A stretch of 64,000 nt of DNA, taken from the NCBI RefSeq assembly GCF_937898475.1, contig NZ_CALEJS010000032.1, positions 62,001 to 126,000 of the forward strand, in the 5' to 3' direction. The translations under genes and the position numbers were made by a program. The notes below the pieces were generated by a model. The model was not told where the DNA came from, did not search any database, and was given only the letters and a program-made list of their open reading frames with translations. Within the stretch, counting starts at the first letter, position 1. Every line of letters starts with the position of its first letter. Below are positions 1-7,809 of the stretch, piece by piece. The DNA comes from an uncultured Chitinophaga sp. Lineage in GTDB: Bacteria > Bacteroidota > Bacteroidia > Chitinophagales > Chitinophagaceae.

Positions 1-396
1 TTTTTAGCCTGCCGGGAAAATAGTACCCGGGAAGAGAAAAGGGAGGAGGTAAAGGCTGGCCTGGAAAAGATTCAGCAGGATCTGAAAGAGACGGCGGATG
101 CCGCCGCCGGCTATTTATCTGAACAAAAAGAGAAAGTGGCAAATGACCTGGAGGAGCGCCGCAGGGAAATTGACCAGAAGATAGAGGCATTACGGGACGA
201 CAGTACCGGGAGGGCGGTGCAGGCGCGTAGGAAACTAACCGGATTGCGGAACGATATCAACAGAAAGCTGGAAGATCTGAAGGGGGCAAGTGCAGCCACC
301 TGGGATAGTACCCAACTAAAAATTGATACATTATTAAAGAAATCGGACAAAGAATGGACGGCGTTCAAAAAGGACTTTAAGGAGCTGTTCCAGTAA
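1..396 (+). CDS. Coiled-coil lipoprotein, 5' end cut by window edge
   Basis: The frame is open from base 1. The first four codons read F-L-A-C, which fits the end of a lipoprotein signal peptide with the lipidated Cys as residue 4. The mature part, about 127 residues, is very rich in Lys, Glu, Arg and Gln with heptad-like spacing, so a long amphipathic helix or coiled coil is expected. A GTG at 136 could be mistaken for a start, but the reading frame and lipobox upstream argue against it. I recognise no named family. An envelope-anchored structural or stress lipoprotein is a guess from composition only. It is followed by rnhB on the same strand. Confidence 0.6.
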   Translation, partial: FLACRENSTREEKREEVKAGLEKIQQDLKETADAAAGYLSEQKEKVANDLEERRREIDQKIEALRDDSTGRAVQARRKLTGLRNDINRKLEDLKGASAATWDSTQLKIDTLLKKSDKEWTAFKKDFKELFQ

Positions 397-401
397 AATT
401 A

Positions 402-430
402 TTGCGGCACAAAATAGTTTTATAACTTTA
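402..430 (+). promoter_or_regulatory. Possible rnhB promoter
   Basis: TTG (402-404), 18 bases, then TAACTTTA (423-430), one base from the Bacteroidota -7 consensus TAnnTTTG. It would start transcription about 13 bases before the TTG start of rnhB. Confidence 0.3.
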
Positions 431-450
431 CCGGTATCAATTTTAATGGT

Positions 451-1065
451 TTGCTACTATCTTATCATCAACATATAGAGCCGGAGGCAGGTTGTGATGA
501 AGCAGGCCGCGGATGCCTGGCCGGACCCGTGTTTGCGGCGGCAGTGATATTACCGAAACGGTTCCGGCACCCGTTGCTGAATGATTCCAAGCAACTGAAA
601 CCTGCAGAGCGCGAACAGTTGCGGTATATCATCGAGAAAGAGGCGGTTTGTTATGCGGTGGCTAGTGTGGACAATATTGAAATAGATCGTATTAACATAC
701 TGCAGGCCTCTTTCCGGGCCATGCACCTGGCATTGGAACAGCTTACCTGTCAGCCGGGTTTTATACTGGTGGATGGTAATCGCTTTACACCCTATGGAAA
801 AGTGCCGCATGCCTGTATTATTCAGGGCGACGGAACATATGCCTCTATTGCGGCGGCCTCCATACTGGCTAAAACTTACCGGGATGCATATATGCAACGC
901 CTGCATGATGAGTACCCGCATTTTGGCTGGAGCGAAAACAAAGGATATCCAACACTCCAACACCGTAACGCCATCCGTGAACACGGTGAAACCCCCTATC
1001 ACCGCAAATCGTTCCGGTTATTGCCTGAACAGCTGGAGTTGGACCTCGGTATGAACCAGGGATAA
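451..1065 (+). CDS. rnhB: Ribonuclease HII
   Basis: RNase HII cleaves the RNA strand of RNA-DNA hybrids and starts removal of ribonucleotides misincorporated in DNA. The 204-residue protein has the signature GCDEAGRG at residues 14-21, with Asp16 and Glu17 as the first metal ligands. It also has the LVDGN motif near residue 108 and an AKTYRD segment near 143, all typical of the family. I chose the TTG at 451 because it gives the usual family start MLLSY. The ATG at 446 is in another frame. The length is normal. No Shine-Dalgarno sequence is visible. Confidence 0.93.
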   Translation: MLLSYHQHIEPEAGCDEAGRGCLAGPVFAAAVILPKRFRHPLLNDSKQLKPAEREQLRYIIEKEAVCYAVASVDNIEIDRINILQASFRAMHLALEQLTCQPGFILVDGNRFTPYGKVPHACIIQGDGTYASIAAASILAKTYRDAYMQRLHDEYPHFGWSENKGYPTLQHRNAIREHGETPYHRKSFRLLPEQLELDLGMNQG

Positions 1066-1158
1066 AGAAGCAAACTGTAGCCACCGGAGACTTATTAGGC
1101 AATTGTTAAATGAAAATGGTGTAGGCGCTTTAAGTCGTTACTTATATTGTATTGTTAT

Positions 1159-1166
1159 TACTTTTG
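1159..1166 (+). promoter_or_regulatory. -7 element of the rpoN promoter
   Basis: TACTTTTG fits TAnnTTTG and lies 22 bases before the rpoN ATG. No clear TTTG is at the expected -33 position. It also shows that a TTG further upstream (1152) is not the start. Confidence 0.45.
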
Positions 1167-1187
1167 TTCTCAAGAGGGAGTAGATTT

Positions 1188-2696
1188 ATGTTAAAGCAGA
1201 CACAACAGCAAAAATTATTGCAGAAACTATCGCCTCAGCAAATTCAGCTCATGAAATTGCTGCAGGTGCCTACTGCCAACCTGGAAGAACGTATCAAGGA
1301 AGAGCTGGAGGAAAACCCTGCACTGGAATATGGGGAGGATGAGACGCACGATGAAGACCCCAATAAGGAAACCCAGGAAGACCTACTGCCCTCTTCTTCC
1401 ACAGAAGGTGAGGAGGAAGAGGATTTTGAGCCGGACGGCAGCGAAAATGAATACGATAATATAGACATATCAGAATATGTTAACGAGGGTGATGATGACA
1501 TAGCCGATTATCGACTTCGTGATGATAACTACCCGGATCCGGACGAGAATAAGACGATACCGGTACGGGTAGAGACCTCATTCCATGAGCACCTACTGAG
1601 CCAGCTGGGAATGCTGGAGCTGGATGAACGTCAGCAACGCATAGCAGAACAGATCATAGGCAGCATTGATGATGATGGTTACCTGCGCAGGGAAGTAAGC
1701 GCCATTGTAGACGATCTTTCATTTTCGCAGAATGTCTCCACAGATGAGGAGGAAATAAAACTGCTGATCAAAAAGATCCAGGAGTTTGATCCGCCGGGCG
1801 TATGCTGTACAGACCTGAAAGAATGCCTGCTGCTGCAGCTGAAACGTAAACCCCAGGATGATCCCGGCGTACAGACCGCTTACCAGATACTGGATAGCTA
1901 CTTTGACGAATTCACCAAGAAGCATTACGAAAAGATACAGAAGGGTTTGAACCTGAGTGATGAAGGGCTGAAAGAAGCCATTAACCAGATCATCCGGTTA
2001 ACGCCCAAACCCGGAGGCAACTACGCTACCATCAATAAAGCGGAAAGCTATGTGGTGCCCGACTTCTTTATCTTTAACAATAACGGTAAGCTGGAGCTGA
2101 CGCTGAACTCCAAGAACGCACCAGACCTCCGCATTTCTGAAGGATACCGCGAGATGCTGAAAGAATACGACAGGGGAGATAAGAAAGACCGTCGGCAGAA
2201 GGAAGCCGTATTGTTCATCAAGCAGAAAATAGATGCGGCTAAATGGTTTATAGACGCCATCAAGCAGCGGCAGCACACACTGCTGTCTACAATGGAATCT
2301 ATCATGGAGTACCAGCGGGAATTTTTCCTGACAGGGGATGAAACCACCATGAAGCCTATGATCCTGAAGGATATTGCAGATATCACACAGCTGGACATAT
2401 CTACTGTAAGCCGCGTGGCCAACAGCAAATATGTGCAGACGGAATTCGGTACTTTCAAGCTTAAATTCTTCTTCAGCGAATCTTTGTCTACAGACAGCGG
2501 GGAAGAAGTATCCACCCGCGAGGTAAAGAAAATACTCTCAGACCTTATTGAAGGGGAGAACAAACGTAAACCGCTTAGCGACGAGAACCTGACCAAGATG
2601 CTGCAGGACAAGGGTTATAATATTGCCCGCCGGACAGTAGCCAAATACAGGGAACAACTGAACATCCCGGTGGCCAGGTTAAGAAAAGAACTTTAA
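1188..2696 (+). CDS. rpoN: RNA polymerase sigma-54 factor
   Basis: Sigma-54 directs core polymerase to -24/-12 promoters and needs AAA+ activators to melt DNA. The 502-residue protein has the Gln/Leu-rich activator-interacting region at its N-terminus (residues 1-50), then a strongly acidic linker (about 55-125), the core-binding region, a helix-turn-helix near residue 400 and the RpoN box ARRTVAKYRE at 478-487. The start is the ATG at 1188. It is preceded by a purine-rich AGAGGGAG, one of the few Shine-Dalgarno-like sequences in this window. No sigma-54 activator gene is present here. The PAP2 gene follows after 9 bases and is probably co-transcribed. Confidence 0.95.
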   Translation: MLKQTQQQKLLQKLSPQQIQLMKLLQVPTANLEERIKEELEENPALEYGEDETHDEDPNKETQEDLLPSSSTEGEEEEDFEPDGSENEYDNIDISEYVNEGDDDIADYRLRDDNYPDPDENKTIPVRVETSFHEHLLSQLGMLELDERQQRIAEQIIGSIDDDGYLRREVSAIVDDLSFSQNVSTDEEEIKLLIKKIQEFDPPGVCCTDLKECLLLQLKRKPQDDPGVQTAYQILDSYFDEFTKKHYEKIQKGLNLSDEGLKEAINQIIRLTPKPGGNYATINKAESYVVPDFFIFNNNGKLELTLNSKNAPDLRISEGYREMLKEYDRGDKKDRRQKEAVLFIKQKIDAAKWFIDAIKQRQHTLLSTMESIMEYQREFFLTGDETTMKPMILKDIADITQLDISTVSRVANSKYVQTEFGTFKLKFFFSESLSTDSGEEVSTREVKKILSDLIEGENKRKPLSDENLTKMLQDKGYNIARRTVAKYREQLNIPVARLRKEL

Positions 2697-2705
2697 TAAA
2701 GATAA

Positions 2706-3398
2706 ATGGATAAAGAAACAGTACTGCATGTGAATGGCGACCGCGAAGCGTTGCCGGTGTTCTCGCCTGCCCTGCGCGCAGTAGCGCAGGTGATCTCTTA
2801 CCTGCTGCATCCATTGTTCATACCAATTATTGTTACCTTCCTGACGGTTCAGGCATTGCCTGAATATTTTGTAAATTTTAAACAGGCCAGTCTCCGTTTT
2901 GCATATGATACCCTTTATTTCAGGGTGATCATGATCAGCGTACTCTTTCCCTTGCTGACAGTAATGCTGGCAAAAGCGCTCCGGTTTATAGACTCTATTT
3001 ACCTGCACTCCCAGCAGGATCGCATTATACCATACGTTGCCTCTATTGTTTATTACTTCTGGGCCTTCTACTCCTTTAAAAGACAGGGGGTGGCTCCGGC
3101 GTTCTTCAATGCCTTTTTCCTGGGCGTGTTCCTGGCAGTGATCATTTCTTTTATTTCCAACATCTTTGTGAAGATCAGTATGCATACCACGGGCTGGGGC
3201 GGTGTGATCGGCTTTCTGCTGGCCCTGATGTTCGGAATGCATATGAATGTAACAATCGCCCTGGTGATCACAGTTTTTGTGGCCGCGCTGGTAGCCACTG
3301 CACGAATGGTCTTATCTGCCCACAGTTCGGCGGATGTTTATGCAGGTTTGCTGGTAGGCATATTTTCCCAATTACTGGCCTACGCGGTCATAGGTTAA
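2706..3398 (+). CDS. PAP2-family membrane phosphatase
   Basis: This 230-residue protein has about six hydrophobic segments and the three PAP2 phosphatase motifs in order. These are a QDRIIP segment near residue 105, SMHTTG near 158 and a block ending in AHSSADVYAG near 212, which contains the conserved His and Asp. PAP2 enzymes hydrolyse lipid phosphates such as undecaprenyl diphosphate or phosphatidic acid at the membrane. The substrate cannot be told from sequence. The motif I Arg-Pro pair is degenerate (RIIP), which is common in Bacteroidota members. It sits 9 bases after rpoN, so the two probably share a transcript. Confidence 0.75.
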   Translation: MDKETVLHVNGDREALPVFSPALRAVAQVISYLLHPLFIPIIVTFLTVQALPEYFVNFKQASLRFAYDTLYFRVIMISVLFPLLTVMLAKALRFIDSIYLHSQQDRIIPYVASIVYYFWAFYSFKRQGVAPAFFNAFFLGVFLAVIISFISNIFVKISMHTTGWGGVIGFLLALMFGMHMNVTIALVITVFVAALVATARMVLSAHSSADVYAGLLVGIFSQLLAYAVIG

Positions 3399-3601
3399 AG
3401 ACTTTAAAATTTATTTTTTCGCTGCGCATATTCATTGCGTAAGGGAGATGCATCTTTGTAGGGCAGTTGTGAATAATCGGATTGAAAGAATCAGAGATCG
3501 GTTGACTAGCAGCGGTTTATTTGCTACTGTATTTAGTATTTAAGATTAAATGCTAAATTTTTTAGGAATTTCAAAAATTAGATCATAACTTAGCACACCA
3601 T

Positions 3602-3609
3602 TAAATTTG
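3602..3609 (+). promoter_or_regulatory. -7 element of the recA promoter
   Basis: TAAATTTG fits TAnnTTTG and lies 18 bases before the recA ATG, which predicts a leader of about 12 bases. The 190 bases before it (3399-3601) hold no recognisable gene, and I see no LexA-like palindrome. Confidence 0.4.
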
Positions 3610-3627
3610 TAAAAAACACTTACTAAT

Positions 3628-4635
3628 ATGTCTACAGCCAATGCAGATAAATTGAAGGCGCTCCGCCTTACCATGGATAAAATCGAGAAAGATTTTGGTA
3701 AGGGATCCGTAATGATGATGGGAGAGAAAGGTACTGACCCGATGGAGGTAATATCAACCGGCTCATTGGGCCTGGATATTGCGCTGGGTATTGGAGGTTT
3801 CCCCAAAGGCAGGATTATAGAGATATACGGTCCTGAATCATCCGGTAAAACAACAGTTGCTATACATACTATTGCGGAAGCCCAGAAAAAGGGTGGTATC
3901 TGCGCAATTATAGATGCGGAGCACGCGTTTGACAGCACATATGCTAAACGATTGGGAGTAGATGTGGATGCGCTGCTGATCTCTCAGCCAGACCATGGTG
4001 AGCAGGCGCTGGAAATAGCAGATCGCCTGATCTTATCCGGTGCGGTTGATGTGGTAGTGATTGACTCGGTTGCCGCTCTGGTGCCCAAAGGAGAACTGGA
4101 GGGTGAAATGGGAGACAGTAAGATGGGCTTACAGGCCCGCCTGATGTCACAGGCCTTACGTAAGCTGACAGCTACTATCTCCAAAACCAATTGCTGTTGC
4201 ATATTCATAAACCAGTTGCGAGAGAAAATAGGTGTGATGTTCGGTAACCCCGAAACCACTACCGGTGGTAATGCCCTGAAGTTCTATGCTTCTGTGCGCC
4301 TGGATATTCGCCGTATGACACAGATTAAAGATGGTGATACAGCAGTAGGTAACAGGGTGAAGGTAAAAGTAGTAAAGAATAAAGTAGCGCCTCCCTTCCG
4401 CCAGGCAGAGTTTGATATCGTGTTCGGAGAAGGTATCTCCAAGATGGGAGAGATCATTGATATGGGCGTGGAGTATGGCGTGATACAGAAAAGTGGCAGC
4501 TGGTTCAGCTATGATGGTAATAAACTGGGTCAGGGTCGTGATGCTGTTAGACAATTGCTGTTAGACAATCCTGAAGTGGCCACAGAAGTTGAAACCAAGA
4601 TAAAGGCAAAGATTGCTGAGCAACAGCAACAATAA
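3628..4635 (+). CDS. recA: Recombinase RecA
   Basis: RecA coats single-stranded DNA, drives homologous pairing and strand exchange, and acts as SOS co-protease. The 335-residue protein is full length. Walker A GPESSGKT is at residues 68-75, the catalytic Glu lies in the DAEHAFD block near 100, and loop L2 includes the conserved ETTTGGNALKFYASVRLDIR type of sequence after residue 210. The C-terminus ends in a short Gln-rich tail. It has its own -7 element upstream and a strong terminator downstream, so it is probably monocistronic. Confidence 0.98.
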   Translation: MSTANADKLKALRLTMDKIEKDFGKGSVMMMGEKGTDPMEVISTGSLGLDIALGIGGFPKGRIIEIYGPESSGKTTVAIHTIAEAQKKGGICAIIDAEHAFDSTYAKRLGVDVDALLISQPDHGEQALEIADRLILSGAVDVVVIDSVAALVPKGELEGEMGDSKMGLQARLMSQALRKLTATISKTNCCCIFINQLREKIGVMFGNPETTTGGNALKFYASVRLDIRRMTQIKDGDTAVGNRVKVKVVKNKVAPPFRQAEFDIVFGEGISKMGEIIDMGVEYGVIQKSGSWFSYDGNKLGQGRDAVRQLLLDNPEVATEVETKIKAKIAEQQQQ

Positions 4636-4756
4636 GTGAAGCAGGAAAATAGTGTTGCCCGCAGTTATATTGCATTGCAGAAGAACGTGGGCAAAGTAAA
4701 TCAACTTATTACAGTTTGTTTTAGTTATAAGCATTGGGTTAGTTAGTAATTAACAA

Positions 4757-4788
4757 TCCCCGCTCATTTCTGGGTGGGGAGTTTTTTT
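4757..4788 (+). terminator. Intrinsic terminator after recA
   Basis: A 10-bp stem (4757-4766 with 4771-4780, two G-T pairs) has a TTTC loop and is followed by a run of seven T at 4782-4788. Confidence 0.85.
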
Positions 4789-4860
4789 AGGGAAATAGCG
4801 CTATGATTTATTGGGCTAATTTTTTATATTAGGTCTATTAGCCGCATTACCTATTAGCCG

Positions 4861-5676
4861 ATGAACTATTGCTTCTGGAACCTCAATAACCATGACCTAG
4901 CCGATTTGTTGTATGACCTGGTAGATGAACAAGAAATCGATCTTATATTTCTGGCAGAATGTAACCTGAAACCCGCAGACGTACTTAGAAAACTGAACAG
5001 GAACACCAACGCCTTTTACTTTTGTGCCGGTATTACATGCGATAAGATCCAGATATATACAAAATTTAAAGATTCATTATTGGGGCTATTGTCTGAAACA
5101 AGGAGAATGACGGCCAGATATTTGTATTCTCCGGTTTTGAACAATAACATAACTTTGTTGTGTTTACATCTTCCAAGCAAGCTTCACTGGACAGGGGACG
5201 ACCAGGCAGCATATTTGTTGGGTGTAAAATCTTTTATTGATAGTGTAGAAAGTTTGGTTGGACATAAGCAAACTGTCGTGTTTGGCGATTTTAACATGCA
5301 TCCCTTTGAGCATGGGTTGGTACAAAGTGGAGGGTTTCATACCACGTTCGAAAGAGTGATAGCCAAAAGGCTGGTAAGAAAGGTGGAGGGGGTAGAGTTT
5401 GATTTTTTTTACAACCCAATGTGGGGCTTTCTGGGAGATCTGGGGAAGGGGAAAGTGTCGGGAACGCATTACTACAGTCCGGCAAAACCTATTAACTATC
5501 ATTGGAACCTGTTTGATCAGGTAATCATGCGGCCCGGACTGATAGATTACTTTGATGATGAATATTTGGATATTGTTACCGAAATAAAAGGAACCAGCCT
5601 TTTGACAGAGGCCGGTTTAATTGACTCGAGACGATTCTCGGATCATCTGCCGATAAAGTTTTGTTTTAACTTGTAA
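4861..5676 (+). CDS. Endonuclease/exonuclease/phosphatase (EEP) fold protein
   Basis: The 271-residue protein carries the EEP active-site blocks in order: an N-terminal WNLN (the Asn that helps bind metal), LAEC with the metal-binding Glu near residue 34, GDFNMHP near 142 with catalytic Asp and Asn, and a C-terminal SDHLP near 262 with the catalytic Asp-His pair. It has no signal peptide or membrane segment, so it is probably cytoplasmic. The substrate could be DNA, RNA or a phospholipid. The DNA is visibly AT-richer than recA and alkA on either side. It is followed after 13 bases by an unknown gene, and the two look like an inserted two-gene unit. It is unlike the two membrane EEP proteins at 9354-11658. 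Confidence 0.75.
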   Translation: MNYCFWNLNNHDLADLLYDLVDEQEIDLIFLAECNLKPADVLRKLNRNTNAFYFCAGITCDKIQIYTKFKDSLLGLLSETRRMTARYLYSPVLNNNITLLCLHLPSKLHWTGDDQAAYLLGVKSFIDSVESLVGHKQTVVFGDFNMHPFEHGLVQSGGFHTTFERVIAKRLVRKVEGVEFDFFYNPMWGFLGDLGKGKVSGTHYYSPAKPINYHWNLFDQVIMRPGLIDYFDDEYLDIVTEIKGTSLLTEAGLIDSRRFSDHLPIKFCFNL

Positions 5677-5689
5677 AAACACATGAAAT

Positions 5690-6106
5690 ATGAGTGAAGC
5701 AGCTCCCAATCTATGGCCGGAGGATATTTTAGAGAAAAAAATCACACTGCCAAAAAACATTTTACTGGATCAGGCTAGTTATCTGTCAAAAATGAGCAAT
5801 AACATTCTGACAGTGGATATAAAAACATCACCCGCACTGATCAGCACTGAAAATAAAGACACGCTTACGGCAAATGGATTGAGACACGAATTTATCATCA
5901 AAGTTCCAGCATTGGGTAATTACCAGTTCCCTTTATTATGGATCATACATGGCAGCATACAGGTGTATCCCTTCCAGCTTTACTCTATATTGGAGGAAAC
6001 TTTTTATGACATAAGTGATGAAGAACACTTTAAAGGTGTGCTGGCAAAGATCTTCTCTTTTGAGAAAACAAGGAATGCGATCAGCTATATAATGTCTCAG
6101 GTATAA
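5690..6106 (+). CDS. Unknown 138-residue partner of the EEP protein
   Basis: I do not recognise this protein. It has no signal peptide, membrane segment or metal-binding cluster. It is a mixed alpha/beta sequence with a central hydrophobic stretch (FPLLWIIHGSIQVYPF, residues about 82-97) and an acidic region after it. It starts 13 bases after the EEP gene on the same strand and shares its AT-rich composition, so co-transcription and a shared role are likely. A target-recognition, inhibitor or immunity role is possible but not shown by sequence. It ends 13 bases from the convergent alkA-like gene. Confidence 0.6.
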   Translation: MSEAAPNLWPEDILEKKITLPKNILLDQASYLSKMSNNILTVDIKTSPALISTENKDTLTANGLRHEFIIKVPALGNYQFPLLWIIHGSIQVYPFQLYSILEETFYDISDEEHFKGVLAKIFSFEKTRNAISYIMSQV

Positions 6107-6119
6107 GTATAAATACAGC

Positions 6120-6776
6120 CTACCGTTTATCACCCGCAACGGGCTTGATATCCTTCCAGGCCCAGAGATACCTGCAGGCATAAGTGCGGTAAGGCGCCCA
6201 TTTAGCAGAGATCTCCAGCAAGCGCAGTCGTAGCGCTTTTTTATCAGCCGTATCCAGCCGGTATAGTTTGATCATACTTTGCTGCAGGCCCAGATCATCA
6301 ATAGCAAAAACATCTTCACGCCCCAGGTAGAACATCAGTAACATTTCAACCGTCCATCGCCCTATGCCTTTTATCTGTGTCAGATAAGCAATCACTTCAT
6401 CGTTGTCCATTTTGTGCAGCTTCTTATCCGTCAGTTTTTCTTCTACGGTAAAGCGCGCCACATTGTGTACATAGCTCACTTTGGCATTACTAAGGCCAAT
6501 GCCGCGCAACAGAGGAGCGGGGGTATCCAGCACTTGTTGTGCGGTAGGTTCTTTACCGCCATACAGATCCAGAAAGCGTTGATAGATTACTTCTGCCACC
6601 CTGGTAGATAACTGCTGGCTCATAATGGCGCCAATAAGGCGCAGGGTTATATTCTTTTTTACGGGCATGGCCGGTAAGGGGCCATCCATGATGCGGAAGA
6701 GCTTTTTGTCTTTGCTGAGATGCTGATGATACAATGGAGTGGTGGCTTTGGGCATAACATTCAGTTTTAAAGACAA
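6120..6776 (-). CDS. DNA-3-methyladenine glycosylase II (AlkA/HhH-GPD type)
   Basis: This enzyme excises alkylated purines from DNA to begin base-excision repair. The 218-residue protein is the compact HhH-GPD form without the AlkA N-terminal domain. The helix-hairpin-helix is seen as LTQIKGIGRWTVEMLL near residues 130-145, and the catalytic Asp lies in the FAIDDLG block about 20 residues later. SQQLS near residue 54 is the conserved entry helix. Two Met codons near the start are possible (residues 1 and 8). The start codon overlaps the hairpin at 6774-6800, which separates it from the M28 gene upstream. Confidence 0.88.
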   Translation of the reverse strand: MSLKLNVMPKATTPLYHQHLSKDKKLFRIMDGPLPAMPVKKNITLRLIGAIMSQQLSTRVAEVIYQRFLDLYGGKEPTAQQVLDTPAPLLRGIGLSNAKVSYVHNVARFTVEEKLTDKKLHKMDNDEVIAYLTQIKGIGRWTVEMLLMFYLGREDVFAIDDLGLQQSMIKLYRLDTADKKALRLRLLEISAKWAPYRTYACRYLWAWKDIKPVAGDKR

Positions 6777-6800
6777 AGGGCAGCTACAGGCTGCCCTTTG
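6774..6800 (-). terminator. Hairpin between the M28 peptidase and alkA genes
   Basis: A perfect 11-bp stem (6774-6784 with 6790-6800) has a TACAG loop. On the minus strand it is followed only by a short T-rich tract and it overlaps the start of the glycosylase gene, so it may be a weak terminator or limit read-through. Confidence 0.5.
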
Positions 6801-6803
6801 TTA

Positions 6804-7781
6804 TCAAAATGGTTGCGCATATATTACCTGCATGAGGGTTTGCCCTACCGCCTGTAGCGTACGCTTGTCTATCACACTCATATTGTCGTTCTGCGTATGC
6901 CAGTGAGGAGCAAAATTGCCGTTAGGCTGCATGGCAATGATATCAAATGTAGGTATGTTAGCGATGGTATTTACGTATACGTGATCGTCTGTAATGGCAG
7001 CGCCATTGCCTTCGTACCGGAAGAAATCAGAATATCCCAGCCTGTTGGCTACATCCCACAGGGCTTTCATGGGGCCCAGTGCATATTGCTGGGAAGTGGC
7101 TTCCATAAAGAACTGTGTGTTGCGGCCACCCACCATATCCAGCAGGATACCGTAGTTGGCCTTATAGCCAGGTACATGTGGATGCCTGGCCCAGTATTGG
7201 GTGCCCAGGCAGTAGCTGTTCTCTTCCTCACTTACCCCGAAATCTTCTACATCGGTGAGCAGAAGGTCTACACCGATGCCAGGCCGTTGCAGACGGAATT
7301 GCCTGGCCAGCTCCAACAGCACGGCAGTACCGCTGGCGCCGTCATCGGCTCCATCAAATGCCTTGGTCTTGTCAAAAGCGTCCTGGTCTGCGTAAGGGCG
7401 TGTATCCCAGTGCGCCAGCACCAGTATACGTTGTGTGGCTGCCGGGTTAAAAACGCCAACAATATTTACGCAGGGCAGGGGAGTATTTTTAGGACCGTTA
7501 ACAGTGGTGTGCTGTACATACACAGTGTCTGCCAGGGGCTTCAGTGTTTGTATGAGCCAGTCGGCACATTTTCTTTGTGCCGGCGTATTGGGTATACGTG
7601 GTCCGAAGCTTACCTGTTTTTCCGTATAGGCATAAGCGGTATCTGTGCTGAAAGCGGGTACCTTAACACTAGAAACGGTATTGTTTGTTGTTGTGTTATC
7701 GCTGGCCTTTTCTTTTGCAGAAGGCTGGCAGGCGCTGGCGTATAAAGCCATGCCTGTAATGATCATCCAAAGTTTGCGCAT
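6804..7781 (-). CDS. M28-family zinc peptidase / glutaminyl-cyclase-like lipoprotein
   Basis: The 325-residue protein begins with a lipoprotein signal peptide ending in YASAC (Cys18), so it is probably anchored in the periplasm or outer membrane. The M28 metal ligands are present: LAHWDTRPYA (His), GADDGASG (bridging Asp and Ser), TDVEDFG (catalytic Glu and ligand), LLDMVGG (Asp) and a late FAPHWHTQND (His). The arrangement resembles both aminopeptidases and glutaminyl-peptide cyclotransferases, and I cannot decide between them. It lies 28 bases downstream of cysS on the same strand. Confidence 0.82.
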   Translation of the reverse strand: MRKLWMIITGMALYASACQPSAKEKASDNTTTNNTVSSVKVPAFSTDTAYAYTEKQVSFGPRIPNTPAQRKCADWLIQTLKPLADTVYVQHTTVNGPKNTPLPCVNIVGVFNPAATQRILVLAHWDTRPYADQDAFDKTKAFDGADDGASGTAVLLELARQFRLQRPGIGVDLLLTDVEDFGVSEEENSYCLGTQYWARHPHVPGYKANYGILLDMVGGRNTQFFMEATSQQYALGPMKALWDVANRLGYSDFFRYEGNGAAITDDHVYVNTIANIPTFDIIAMQPNGNFAPHWHTQNDNMSVIDKRTLQAVGQTLMQVIYAQPF

Positions 7782-7809
7782 ATTAAACCGATTCCCGGAT
7801 CAGGTGATT

